From: Anaerolineae bacterium
GTDB taxonomy: Bacteria > Chloroflexota > Anaerolineae > Aggregatilineales > UBA2796
Length of the DNA: 64,000 nt
Reading direction: 5' to 3'
Assembly: GCA_019637555.1 (NCBI GenBank)
Contig: JAHBVK010000026.1
Coordinates: forward strand, 21,163-85,162
In this document: positions 42,347 through 50,158 of the stretch, piece after piece
How the letters are laid out: the number at the start of each line of letters is the position of its first letter
Numbering within the stretch: position 1 is the stretch's first letter
The notes under the pieces: model-generated
Seen by the model: only the letters and a program-made list of their open reading frames with translations
The model's database searches: none
Told to the model about the DNA's origin: nothing
Made by a program: the position numbers and the translations under genes

Positions 42347-42705
42347 TCAGGTAAGTCCAAGTTCTCTAGAGCATCGGCAAAGGCGCTGGATCCCGGACGT
42401 TCGGCATTGCAGCGCGGACAGCCAACGAACGGATCATCGATCCGTAGTTGATGTTTTTCGCAGTAGGCTTCCACAATCAAGCGCCGTCCCAAACCCAGAA
42501 AACCACTCTTAATGGTCAGCTTCAAGCGCATATCGGGGCTGGCGTTGGCGCGGACAATGTCGGGGACGCTGCACAGCGTACAATCAGCGGGACGCCATGG
42601 CGCAGACTCAGGATTGCGCGAGGCAAGCCGACATTCCTGAATATTGCGCCCCCGGTGAAAGTCAGCGTAATACTGGGGGCACTCTTTCCCGGCGGGCGTT
42701 TTCAT
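42343..42705 (-). CDS. Small Cys-rich protein of unknown function
   Basis: A 120-aa protein with two possible metal sites: an N-terminal cluster around KECPQYYADFH, NIQECRL and DCTLCS, and a C-terminal treble (YCEKH, then VGCPRCNAE). I do not recognise a family; the Cys/His pattern suggests a zinc-binding structural domain. It is translationally coupled to the HAD/DinB gene by a 4-base overlap and begins 22 bases after efp. Expression with EF-P is likely; the function is not. Confidence 0.65.
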   Translation of the reverse strand: MKTPAGKECPQYYADFHRGRNIQECRLASRNPESAPWRPADCTLCSVPDIVRANASPDMRLKLTIKSGFLGLGRRLIVEAYCEKHQLRIDDPFVGCPRCNAERPGSSAFADALENLDLPE

Positions 42706-42727
42706 CGGTTCGACTCAACAGTGAACA

Positions 42728-43285
42728 CTAGACGCGGGTGATATAGCCGCCGTCGCGGGTATCCACGCGGATGGTATCGCCAACGTTGACGAACAGCGGC
42801 ACGGTGACTTTGAGTCCCGTTTCGGTAGTCACTTTCTTGTTCGCGCCAGTGGCGGTATTACCAGCCACCGCGACCTCAGCATCAACGATCTTCTGCTCCA
42901 CGTTGGTGGGCAGTACGTAATCGATGATCTCTTCTTCGTAGCGGCTGAGATCAAGCTGTGTATTTTCCTTCAGATAGAGGAGATCGTCGCCAAAGACATC
43001 AGCGCGAAGTTCGTACTGGTCATAAGTGGTAGTATCCATGAAGTGCAGAAACTCGCCGTCGTTGTAGAGATATTCCACCGTCAGCGTTTCCACGCGGATG
43101 TCCTGCACGCGGTCACCGGAGGTGAAAGTGCGCTGAATATTCGCGCCTGTCCGCAGATCGCGCAGTCCTACACGGATCGTCGCGTTGCCACGTCCCGGCT
43201 TGTTGTGCGAATATTCCAGTACCTTGTAGATACTGCCATCCACGGTGAAAGTTACGCCCTTGCGTAAGTCGTTTACGTCGATCAT
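42728..43285 (-). CDS. efp: Elongation factor P
   Basis: EF-P rescues ribosomes stalled on polyproline. ATG 43285 (AAGGAAA upstream) gives the normal 185-aa length; the frame extends to a TTG at 43321. The KOW-like domain I carries the loop HNKPGRGNATIRV, where the tip residue that is lysine (K34) in E. coli is arginine (R32) here. The C-terminal KVTTETGLKVTVPLFVNVGD and DTRDGGYITRV segments are standard. First gene of a three-gene unit. Given the Pro-rich LCP protein and surface proteins nearby, EF-P is likely relevant, an inference. Confidence 0.95.
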   Translation of the reverse strand: MIDVNDLRKGVTFTVDGSIYKVLEYSHNKPGRGNATIRVGLRDLRTGANIQRTFTSGDRVQDIRVETLTVEYLYNDGEFLHFMDTTTYDQYELRADVFGDDLLYLKENTQLDLSRYEEEIIDYVLPTNVEQKIVDAEVAVAGNTATGANKKVTTETGLKVTVPLFVNVGDTIRVDTRDGGYITRV

Positions 43286-43336
43286 GCGCTCTAAAATTTC
43301 CTTCGTTCGTCTGATTTCCAATTTACCTAACCTGAA

Positions 43337-43365
43337 TTATAAAGGTGGGAGAATCGAATAGCAAC
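43337..43365 (-). promoter_or_regulatory. Putative promoter of the efp unit
   Basis: On the minus strand TTGCTA (43360-43365), 17 bases, then TATAAT (43337-43342), predicting initiation near 43330. That excludes use of much upstream sequence and fits ATG 43285. Confidence 0.65.
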
Positions 43366-43679
43366 GGTGGAACAGATGAACAACAAGCGAACCGATACCG
43401 CTGCTGCTGCGTACAGTGGAGTAACGAGGGGTAGGTTGAACGTACAGGCTGATGTCGTGGATCGTCATCCTTCCACCCATCTCAACATCAGCCCTACTTC
43501 CTCCTACCACTCATCACTTTTACCTTCGACTCGATACTTTCCGCGTATGGGTACTTTGCCTTATTGAGTTGATACGTAAACTTCTGTACACTTTTCATAA
43601 TTAATGTCAACTATTGTTTATCAATGGTCTTTGCAAGTCTCCGTGTTAGAATTGTGAATATTGGAACGAGGAGGAAGGC
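43366..43679. other. 314-base intergenic region, inverted repeat only
   Basis: No gene is visible. GGCTGATGT (43447-43455) pairs with ACATCAGCC (43485-43493) around a 29-base loop. The last 100 bases are AT-rich, ending in the GAGGAGGA ribosome site of the glycosyltransferase gene. Confidence 0.5.
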
Positions 43680-45242
43680 TTGCCATATCAGTCTAGCGGT
43701 GAACGTAAGAGCAGTGTGCAACTCGGCGTGGGTAGATCGCTGTGGTCAGGTTCGATTGCACCTTTGATCCCGGAGCGCGTCTTTGACGGCATTCCGGGTT
43801 TTCTGGCTTGGGTCAGTCTTGGCTTAGTGATCTATGGTACGTTTGTAGCCCCGCAAATCGTTTTTAACGTCGCGGTGATCATCGGCGTCTATCTGGCTGC
43901 TCGGATGGTCTTTGGCTCTATTGCTACACTGTACGGACTGCGGCTGATCCGCAAGTGGGAGCGCACCAACTGGCGCGAGGATTACGAGACCAATGTGGCT
44001 GCTAACAGCCTGCCGTGGGAAGAGGTGCTCCACGTCATCGTGATCCCCAACTACAAAGAAGAACACAGCATCCTGCGGCAGACCTTGCAGCGCCTCTCCG
44101 AAAGCCACGTAGCGCGGGAGCAGGTGTGCATCGTGCTGGCGATGGAGGCGGGCGAAGCGACGGCAAACAACAAAGCGCTGGCGCTGAAAGAAGAGTTCGC
44201 CGCTTGCTTCAAGGAAATCCTGATCACTTTCCATCCGAAGGGGTTGTACGGCGAACTGCAAGGCAAATCCGCTAACGAAAATTGGGCGGTTCGCAATGCC
44301 AAACGCCATTTCGTTGATGAGCAAGGTTACAGCATGGATCAGTTGGTAGTCACTATATGCGACGCTGACTCGCTGCTGCATCCGCTGTATCTCGAATGTC
44401 TGACGGGTCAGTTCGCTAACAGCAAGCTGCGCCATTCGACGGTCTGGCAAGCGCCAATCCGCTATCACTCCAACATCTGGAATATTCACCCTGCGCTGGG
44501 TCTGGTGCAAGCATATTCAGCGGCGTGGGAATTGGCTTATCTGGCTGCGCCGTGGTGGCATCCACTGCCGATCTCCACTTACTCGTTGAGCATGCGCTTG
44601 GCGGAAGATGTCGGCTACTGGGATACCGATGTGATCGCGGAAGACCTGCACATGTTCATCAAGTGCTTCTTCCGGCGCGGTGCGAAGCTGCACTTGGGAC
44701 GTATCTATCTGCCCTTCTCCGGCAATTCCGTGACGGGTAACACTTTCTGGGAAGCCTGCCAGAATCGCTATCAGCAGACGCTGCGTCACGCGTGGGGCGC
44801 AAAAGAGATCGGCTACACGCTGTCGCAAGTTCTGGAGCGTCCAGAGATCGCACCGCTGCGTGGTTTGCAGATGTTGTTCCGCGTCACGCACGACCACATC
44901 ATGGCGGGCGCTGGCTGGATCATCCTGACCTTCGGGCAATTGCTGCCCGTGCTGGTGCATCCACAAATGGCAGCGCAGATCACCGCACAGCCGCAATTCC
45001 TCGTCTTGCAGGTCAGCTACGCGCTGGTGGCAGTGTTGGGTGTGGTCTTCTGGTGGATCGACCTGCGACTCCGTCCCGCCCGTCCGCATCCGTGGACCAA
45101 GCGCGAGATCGTGACGACCGCGTTCAGCTTCGTGCTGCTCGCCCCGCTGACTGTGCTGTTCGTCGCCCTGCCCGTGATGCAGGCACAAACCCGACTGCTG
45201 CTCGGCATGCCGATTCAGTACCGAGTCGCACGGAAAATCTAA
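43680..45242 (+). CDS. Membrane glycosyltransferase family 2
   Basis: The 520-aa protein starts at TTG with GAGGAGGA five to six bases upstream. Two N-terminal hydrophobic segments are followed by a cytoplasmic GT2 domain: VIPNYKEEHSI, the D-x-D in ICDADSL, the acceptor-binding EDLHMF and QQTLRHAWG motifs, and C-terminal transmembrane helices. GT2 enzymes of this architecture make polysaccharides such as cellulose- or hyaluronan-like chains, or glycolipids; the product is not determinable. No cyclic-di-GMP PilZ domain or partner is seen. A terminator follows. Confidence 0.88.
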   Translation: MPYQSSGERKSSVQLGVGRSLWSGSIAPLIPERVFDGIPGFLAWVSLGLVIYGTFVAPQIVFNVAVIIGVYLAARMVFGSIATLYGLRLIRKWERTNWREDYETNVAANSLPWEEVLHVIVIPNYKEEHSILRQTLQRLSESHVAREQVCIVLAMEAGEATANNKALALKEEFAACFKEILITFHPKGLYGELQGKSANENWAVRNAKRHFVDEQGYSMDQLVVTICDADSLLHPLYLECLTGQFANSKLRHSTVWQAPIRYHSNIWNIHPALGLVQAYSAAWELAYLAAPWWHPLPISTYSLSMRLAEDVGYWDTDVIAEDLHMFIKCFFRRGAKLHLGRIYLPFSGNSVTGNTFWEACQNRYQQTLRHAWGAKEIGYTLSQVLERPEIAPLRGLQMLFRVTHDHIMAGAGWIILTFGQLLPVLVHPQMAAQITAQPQFLVLQVSYALVAVLGVVFWWIDLRLRPARPHPWTKREIVTTAFSFVLLAPLTVLFVALPVMQAQTRLLLGMPIQYRVARKI

Positions 45243-45265
45243 CGGGCGAACGACTGTAAATAATG

Positions 45266-45292
45266 AAGGGCGCAAATGCGCCCTTTTTGTTG
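45266..45292 (+). terminator. Terminator of the GT2 gene
   Basis: AAGGGCGCA/TGCGCCCTT stem with a short AA loop runs into TTTTTGTTGTG, 24 bases after the stop. Confidence 0.9.
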
Positions 45293-45372
45293 TGTTGTAT
45301 TGGGAGTGTCAGTTTTGCCGCGATCTCCGGCGCTGCAGGGTCTTTTCCACAGTTATCCAAGTGGTAGCGAGC

Positions 45373-45460
45373 GTAGACCGGAGGTTTCAATTTCCGGCTG
45401 CGACACCTGTAACCCACCGAAGTGAGTTAAGAGCAGAACGTGACTTCTGGTGAACTCTTT
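45373..45460. repeat. Reverse-complement copy of the mosaic element's right half
   Basis: Within the 472-base gap 45243-45714, which contains no gene, this segment (GTAGACCGGAGG...GTAACCCACCGAAGTGAG...GAGCAGAACGTG) matches, reversed, 23842-23920. The rest of the gap holds the GT2 terminator and the promoter at 45636-45644; nothing else is recognisable. Confidence 0.75.
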
Positions 45461-45635
45461 CGGGTAAATTGTCGAATTAATCCGCTATATCGGCTAGACG
45501 GTACACCGTGCAATTTTGATGCTCTGCTTTAGAGAGTCTTGAACCCTCTCGGTTTGCAGCAAGTAGGAATTACAATTCGGACAAGCCTTGTAGCTCCGGC
45601 AACACCGTTTTGCATAGCGCAGCGCCTAGAACAAG

Positions 45636-45644
45636 TGTTATAAT
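45636..45644 (+). promoter_or_regulatory. Extended -10 promoter of the MBL-fold gene
   Basis: TGT immediately followed by a perfect TATAAT (45639-45644), 70 bases upstream of the ATG, is an extended -10 element. No good -35 box is present. Confidence 0.45.
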
Positions 45645-45714
45645 CAGTACACTTCCGAGCAGCGGAATTGGGTTTGGTTGAGCAATCACACAGCAAGCAG
45701 GAATCAAGAGCAAC

Positions 45715-46350
45715 ATGGAAATTACGTGGTACGGACAAAGCTGCTTTCGCCTATTTGAGCGCGGTAAAGCCGTGATCGTGACCGATCCGTTTAGCGATAC
45801 GATTGGGCTAGGCGTGCCGAAACTGAAAGCCGATGTCGTCACCATCAGTCACGACGCGCCGGGTCACAACAATCTGGACGCGGTGAAGGGCTACGGGCGC
45901 TACATCGCTGCCCCCGGCGAATATGAGATCGGCGGCGTGTTCATCGTCGGTGCGGCAATGAACAACATCAACGTCGATCCGCCTAAGCGCAACGTCGGCT
46001 ACGTCTTCGATTTTGAAGGGCTGAACGTCGCCCACCTCGGTGATCTGGATCATGTGCCGCCGCAGTCGGTGGTGGAAGGCATGGGCACGGTACACATCGC
46101 GCTGATCCCCGTTGGCGGCGGTGGCGGTCTGAATGCCACGCAAGCGGCGGAGGTAGTCAATCTGTTGGAACCGCGCATCGTGATCCCGATGCACTACAAG
46201 ACCGACGGCAGTCTGGTCGATCTGGAGTCAGCGGAGCGCTTCCTCAAAGAGATGGGTGTGAGCACCGTCCGCTCGGAAGATGTGCTCAAGGTGACGCCCA
46301 ACAGCTTGCCGGAGACCACACAAGTGGTGGTGTTGAGCGTGGGCAAGTAA
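45715..46350 (+). CDS. Metallo-beta-lactamase-fold hydrolase (UlaG/L-ascorbate-lactonase-like) with degenerate motif
   Basis: The 211-aa protein begins ITWYGQSCFRLFERG, the N-terminal strand pair of UlaG-type MBL proteins. The canonical HxHxDH motif is replaced by SHDAPGHNN (about 43-51), and later ALIPVGGGGGLNATQAAEVV and VIPMHYKTDG are present. Zinc binding is likely altered or lost, so enzymatic activity is uncertain. Proteins of this group are often RNA- or lactone-acting; the role is unknown. A strong terminator follows. Confidence 0.82.
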   Translation: MEITWYGQSCFRLFERGKAVIVTDPFSDTIGLGVPKLKADVVTISHDAPGHNNLDAVKGYGRYIAAPGEYEIGGVFIVGAAMNNINVDPPKRNVGYVFDFEGLNVAHLGDLDHVPPQSVVEGMGTVHIALIPVGGGGGLNATQAAEVVNLLEPRIVIPMHYKTDGSLVDLESAERFLKEMGVSTVRSEDVLKVTPNSLPETTQVVVLSVGK

Positions 46351-46386
46351 CCGTACGCCCGCCCATTTAGCCACAAAGATCAGTAC

Positions 46387-46415
46387 TCGGCGCTGAAGCT
46401 TCAGCGCCGATTTTT
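46387..46415 (+). terminator. Terminator of the MBL-fold gene
   Basis: A 24-base perfect palindrome beginning TCGGCGCTGAAG (46387-46410) is followed by TTTTTGTTGTTG, 37 bases after the stop. Confidence 0.9.
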
Positions 46416-46457
46416 GTTGTTGAAGCCCCACACAGCGTGCTGATTGAGCCGCGGCTG

Positions 46458-46751
46458 CTACCCCTTGGCGTGATAGAGCTTCTCCTGCGGATCGAGCGCT
46501 ACTTCATCGACGTAGCACCAGACCCAATTTTCGCGCGGCTGGAATGATTGGATCAGCGGGTGACCGGTCGCCTGAAAGTGCTTGGTGGCATGCTTATTCT
46601 TGGAATCGTCGCAGCAGCCAACATGCCCGCAGATCAGGCAGATCCGCAGGTGTACCCACGTATCACCGATCTTCAAACAATCTTCACAGCCATTGGCGCT
46701 CGGCGTTACGTCTTGAATTTGATCCAGATGTGTGCAACCAGCGTTGTCCAT
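46458..46751 (-). CDS. UBP-type (ZnF_UBP) zinc finger protein
   Basis: A 97-aa protein that is essentially one ZnF_UBP domain: C6, H8, C22/C25 (GCEDCL), C38/C41/H43 (ICLICGHVGC), C46 and H54/H58 (KHATKH), then the GHPLIQSF and WVWCYVDE strands. In eukaryotes this fold recognises ubiquitin C termini; short bacterial versions of unknown role exist in Gram-positives. GAGGAGA precedes the ATG. A strong stand-alone domain match; the bacterial ligand is unknown. Confidence 0.88.
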   Translation of the reverse strand: MDNAGCTHLDQIQDVTPSANGCEDCLKIGDTWVHLRICLICGHVGCCDDSKNKHATKHFQATGHPLIQSFQPRENWVWCYVDEVALDPQEKLYHAKG

Positions 46752-46898
46752 CCGTATGTCTCCTCAGCGTAATACACTAACACGATTGATAACGGTATCG
46801 TTGGATTCTCAAAACTACTTCCCAACAGAGCACCTACCAGAATCCTGATCAGCCTCCTGTTTCTCCTGTACATATCAGGCGGCTTTCGAGGCGGTAGA

Positions 46899-48029
46899 TC
46901 ACGACAAGAACGGCACTAGCAGTTCGTTATCATCTCTGATCGCTAGACTGGAAATCGGCTCGTGCTGGTAGAATGCTGCCCCCTGACTGATGCCGAGCAC
47001 AAAGCCATCATGATCGGAGCGAATCAAGCCATCCTCCGCGCCGATGGGACGCCCATAAATATCGGTCAGTCGCCCGACTGCCATGCCCTTCTTCACCGGA
47101 TCGCCGCTCTTGAGAAAGTGATCGACGATGCCGCTTTGTGGTGCGTAGGGGTGCGCCGTGCGCCGAATCGGATAGCCGGGGTTGAGGATTTGTACGCCCG
47201 TGATCGGCTCCATCGTCTTATCTTCCAGCATATTCGCCCAGCGCAGCACATTGCGGATGCCCGCGCAGCACGCTGCCACAATCGCCGGATCAACCGTCAG
47301 GAAGCCGCCCAGCTCGACGGTAAAGGCGGGAATGTGCGCCGTATTCAGCACCGCGCCGCTAACCGAGCGATGCAGATTGCGCTTGAGGTAATCGGCGGTG
47401 GCGAATTCGTTGATCACGGTATGCCCGAAGGCGCTTAACATGCCATCAAGTACCAATTGAAGCTGCCGCGCTGCGCCCTTATCTTCTTCGTCGTGGTAGC
47501 CAATCGGATCGCGGAAGGCGAAGGGCAGCGAATTGATCGAGTAGTTGTGCAGATCGATCAGATAGTCGGCAGTTTCAACGATGACTTCAAAAAGCCGTTG
47601 ATAACTGTGTTCGACAGCGGACAGCGGTTCGGGATCAGCGGGCAGGCTGTTGGGCGCGGTAATCACCGCCTTCTTCAATGGCGTCGGGAAGAGGCGGTTG
47701 GGATCTTGATTCTTGAGGTAATAGGGACGCCTATCGCCTACGCGCAGCCCCGACGGATTGAGCGTTGGTACGCAGACCAAGGCACCGCGCAGCCCGTTCA
47801 GCAATTCGCGCTTGAGCAGATGGTGGATGGTTAGGATGCCCGTGTATTCGTTGCCGTGAATCGAGGCGGTGACCCACAGCACCGGACCAGCATGTTTGCC
47901 CTGCGCGATGATCACCGGAAAATCGTCGCTGCCGCCAGTTGGTAAGCCGATGCCTTCAAACACGCCGTAAGTGATCTCGCCCGGTTTGCCCTGTGCTGTA
48001 CCGATTTTGAGTGGTGCTGTCACGATCAA
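46899..48029 (-). CDS. Succinylglutamate desuccinylase/aspartoacylase-family (M14-type) zinc hydrolase
   Basis: The 376-aa protein has the zinc-binding SIHGNEYTG (H58, E61) and DLHN (H161), the substrate Arg in DPNRLFP and the VELGG segment typical of AstE/ASPA and cytoplasmic M14 enzymes. These deacylate N-acyl amino acids or trim peptides; the substrate is not known. The frame opens at TTG 48029; GTG 48023 is better spaced from AGGA. A TATAAT on the minus strand at 48091-48096 may be its -10 box. Confidence 0.85.
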   Translation of the reverse strand: MIVTAPLKIGTAQGKPGEITYGVFEGIGLPTGGSDDFPVIIAQGKHAGPVLWVTASIHGNEYTGILTIHHLLKRELLNGLRGALVCVPTLNPSGLRVGDRRPYYLKNQDPNRLFPTPLKKAVITAPNSLPADPEPLSAVEHSYQRLFEVIVETADYLIDLHNYSINSLPFAFRDPIGYHDEEDKGAARQLQLVLDGMLSAFGHTVINEFATADYLKRNLHRSVSGAVLNTAHIPAFTVELGGFLTVDPAIVAACCAGIRNVLRWANMLEDKTMEPITGVQILNPGYPIRRTAHPYAPQSGIVDHFLKSGDPVKKGMAVGRLTDIYGRPIGAEDGLIRSDHDGFVLGISQGAAFYQHEPISSLAIRDDNELLVPFLS

Positions 48030-48162
48030 AGTCCTGTCTTGTGCTGTGCTGATGGTCTACAATGGTCATAGGGTCGCTGTACACTATTCGATTATAGTAG
48101 TTAGCGTGCCCGCCGCATACCCTAACTGAACTCGCTAGTTCAACTACCACGACGAGAGAACC

Positions 48163-48594
48163 ATGTCCATCGAATCGATCAGCACGCCCGCTCAAATCGC
48201 CGCTTCGTTCCGCGCTATCCACGAACTACGCCCGCACGTCACCTCGCCCGATCAGTTGGTGCAGCAGGTTGAACGCCAATTCAAAGTCGGCTATACACTG
48301 GTAGGCATCCGCGAAGGCGAGGAGTACGTCAGCGTAACGGGATTCCGTTTGATGGAGTTTCTAGCGTGGGGCAAGGTGATCTACATCGATGATCTGGTGA
48401 CGCTGCCGGAAGCGCGGGGTAAAGGTCACGGTGGGATGCTGCTCGATTACGTGCGGGATCGCGCCATCGAGCACAACTGCGATGCGGTACATCTGGATAC
48501 GGGCTATGCGCGGCATCTGGCGCACCGTCTGTACTTGAACAAGGGTTTTCAGTTCAGCAGCCATCACCTCGCGCTCAATCTGCGAAGCAAGTAG
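48163..48594 (+). CDS. GNAT-family N-acetyltransferase
   Basis: A 143-aa protein with acetyl-CoA motif A (ARGKGHGGMLLDYV) and LAHRLYLNKGFQ near the C terminus, the standard beta4-alpha3 and beta5-alpha4 parts of the GNAT fold. The acceptor is unknown. The next GNAT gene starts 18 bases after its stop on the same strand, so the two form a tandem, probably co-transcribed, pair of unrelated rather than duplicated sequences. Confidence 0.9.
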   Translation: MSIESISTPAQIAASFRAIHELRPHVTSPDQLVQQVERQFKVGYTLVGIREGEEYVSVTGFRLMEFLAWGKVIYIDDLVTLPEARGKGHGGMLLDYVRDRAIEHNCDAVHLDTGYARHLAHRLYLNKGFQFSSHHLALNLRSK

Positions 48595-48611
48595 AAAACG
48601 GGAATCTGCCA

Positions 48612-49073
48612 ATGAACCTGACTTACCGCCGCATCACCTTTGATGATGCCGCCACCGTCACCTATCACCGCCGCTCCATGTATGAGGCAATGGGCAATAC
48701 CGATCCCGCTATCCTCGACCCGATGGAGGCAAATTTCATCGGTTGGGTAAAGCGCCGCCTTGAGGATGGCACCTATCTCGGCTGGTTCTGCCTTGATGGG
48801 GAAAAGATCGTGGCGGGTGTAGGCATCTGGCTGCAAGATTGGCCCCCGCACGTCCTCGATCCGCAGGGACCACGCGCCTACATCCTGAACGTGTTCGTAG
48901 AGCCAGAGTATCGGCAGCAGGGCATCGCGCGGGAACTAACGCAGCACTGCATCGATTGGTCGCGCGAACAGGGGATCAAAGTGATCACGCTGCATTACAG
49001 TGACGCGGGCAAGTTTGTGTACGAGAAGTTGGGCTTCCAAGAATCGAATGAGATGCGACTGCGCTTGGGATAG
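48612..49073 (+). CDS. GNAT-family N-acetyltransferase (second of tandem pair)
   Basis: A 153-aa protein with motif A EYRQQGIARELTQHCIDW and a C-terminal GKFVYEKLGFQESNEM, a typical GNAT ending. The N-terminal half (RRSMYEAMG, then WLQDWPPHVLD) resembles ribosomal-protein or amine acetyltransferase relatives only loosely. Substrate unknown. GGGAAT lies upstream of the ATG. Confidence 0.9.
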   Translation: MNLTYRRITFDDAATVTYHRRSMYEAMGNTDPAILDPMEANFIGWVKRRLEDGTYLGWFCLDGEKIVAGVGIWLQDWPPHVLDPQGPRAYILNVFVEPEYRQQGIARELTQHCIDWSREQGIKVITLHYSDAGKFVYEKLGFQESNEMRLRLG

Positions 49074-49100
49074 CCCGAAGAACTGAACTCATATCAAGGC

Positions 49101-49121
49101 AAAAGCCCGCCGAAGCGGGCT
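49101..49121 (-). terminator. Terminator of the thioredoxin-family gene
   Basis: AGCCCGC, CGAA loop, GCGGGCT; on the minus strand the stem is followed by TTTTG, 39 bases after the gene's stop. The same hairpin lies 30 bases after the convergent GNAT gene. Confidence 0.75.
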
Positions 49122-49159
49122 ATTAGTGACTCTGCCTAGTGCCATTGTGGTGGCGAGAG

Positions 49160-49891
49160 CTAGACCTTCAGGTTGATCAACTGATTGATGGCGTCGCGGA
49201 GGATGTGCTCCGGCAGTGCGCCCGCCTGCTGACCAACGATTTTGCCGTTCTTGACGAACATCAGCGTGGGGATGCTCATGATGTTGAAGGCGCCCGCTAG
49301 CTGCTGATTCTCGTCGGTGTTGACCTTGGCGATGCGAATCTTACCCGCAAACTCGCCCGCTAGCTTGTCGAGGACGGGCGCGACCTGACGACAGGGACCA
49401 CACCAAGGTGCCCAGAAATCGACCAGCACGGGCAGTGTGCTCTTGATCACATCGCGCTCGAAGGTGGCTTCCGTCACCTTGACAGGCTTATTCTCGACAG
49501 GCACTTTCTCTACCACCTGCTCTGGTTGTGGCATGGCGACTGCACCTGCAGGTACGTGTTTGGTCAGTTCTTCGACCATACCCATAATGTCCGTACCCCA
49601 TGGACTAGAGCGCCGCGCGATCACTTCGCCGCAAACCCAACCGACCAGCAGCGGACGATTATCCACCTCGAAGCGTTCCGCCAATTCCGGCGCGTTGCTG
49701 GTATCCAGCTTAACCACCCGGATGCGTCCGGCGTTTTCCTTAGCAGCCTTTTCCAACTCGGTCTTAACATCACCACGCAGCGACTCGCCCTTATAAACAT
49801 AGAGAAGCACGGGATGCTCGGTATTCAGTACTTTATCAAGGTCTTGCGCCGCCCCCAGATTCAGCGGCGTATCCATTACAGGACTTGCCAT
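49160..49891 (-). CDS. Two-domain thioredoxin-fold protein
   Basis: The 243-aa protein has a C-terminal classical thioredoxin (about 140-243; WCGPC at 163-167, IMSIPTLMFVKNG) preceded by a thioredoxin-like domain (about 15-110; VLLYVYKGES, DTSNAPELAERFEV) that lacks a CxxC. A Pro-rich linker joins them. The C-terminal domain should be a disulphide reductase; the N-terminal one may bind targets or mediate dimerisation. No signal peptide, so cytoplasmic. The ATG has GGAG ten bases upstream. Confidence 0.9.
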   Translation of the reverse strand: MASPVMDTPLNLGAAQDLDKVLNTEHPVLLYVYKGESLRGDVKTELEKAAKENAGRIRVVKLDTSNAPELAERFEVDNRPLLVGWVCGEVIARRSSPWGTDIMGMVEELTKHVPAGAVAMPQPEQVVEKVPVENKPVKVTEATFERDVIKSTLPVLVDFWAPWCGPCRQVAPVLDKLAGEFAGKIRIAKVNTDENQQLAGAFNIMSIPTLMFVKNGKIVGQQAGALPEHILRDAINQLINLKV

Positions 49892-50031
49892 TGCTTATAA
49901 ACTCCATTCGATTTCGATATTTTGCAGTTCATTATTCCGCAATCAACTATAACAGATGCGATCAGAGTGTTCTGATCTTACCCTGCCGTAAAGAGCCGAA
50001 TCTGCGACGTTACTGTGATCGTCTGAATACG

Positions 50032-50069
50032 TTTACACCCTTTGTAAATTTATAAGAAGCGAGTATATT
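50032..50069 (+). promoter_or_regulatory. Putative promoter with dyad upstream of the large surface-protein gene
   Basis: TTGTAA (50042-50047), 16 bases, then TATATT (50064-50069). TTTACA (50032-50037) and TGTAAA (50043-50048) form a dyad overlapping the -35 box, a possible operator. Confidence 0.45.
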
Positions 50070-50101
50070 CTCCCGTTGGCTTGTTTAGTTGTTTACGCCT
50101 T

Positions 50102-50140
50102 AGTCTCTTAAGATCTGAGACTATTTTCTACTAAGAGACT
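50102..50140 (+). promoter_or_regulatory. Two mutually exclusive hairpins in the leader of the surface-protein gene
   Basis: AGTCTC (50102-50107) can pair with GAGACT at 50117-50122, or the longer AGTCTCTTA (50102-50110) with TAAGAGACT at 50132-50140. The second structure ends 19 bases before the ATG, next to the GGGGGGA ribosome site. Switching between them could control translation; no ligand class is recognised. Confidence 0.5.
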
Positions 50141-50158
50141 TGCACGTTCGGGGGGATC

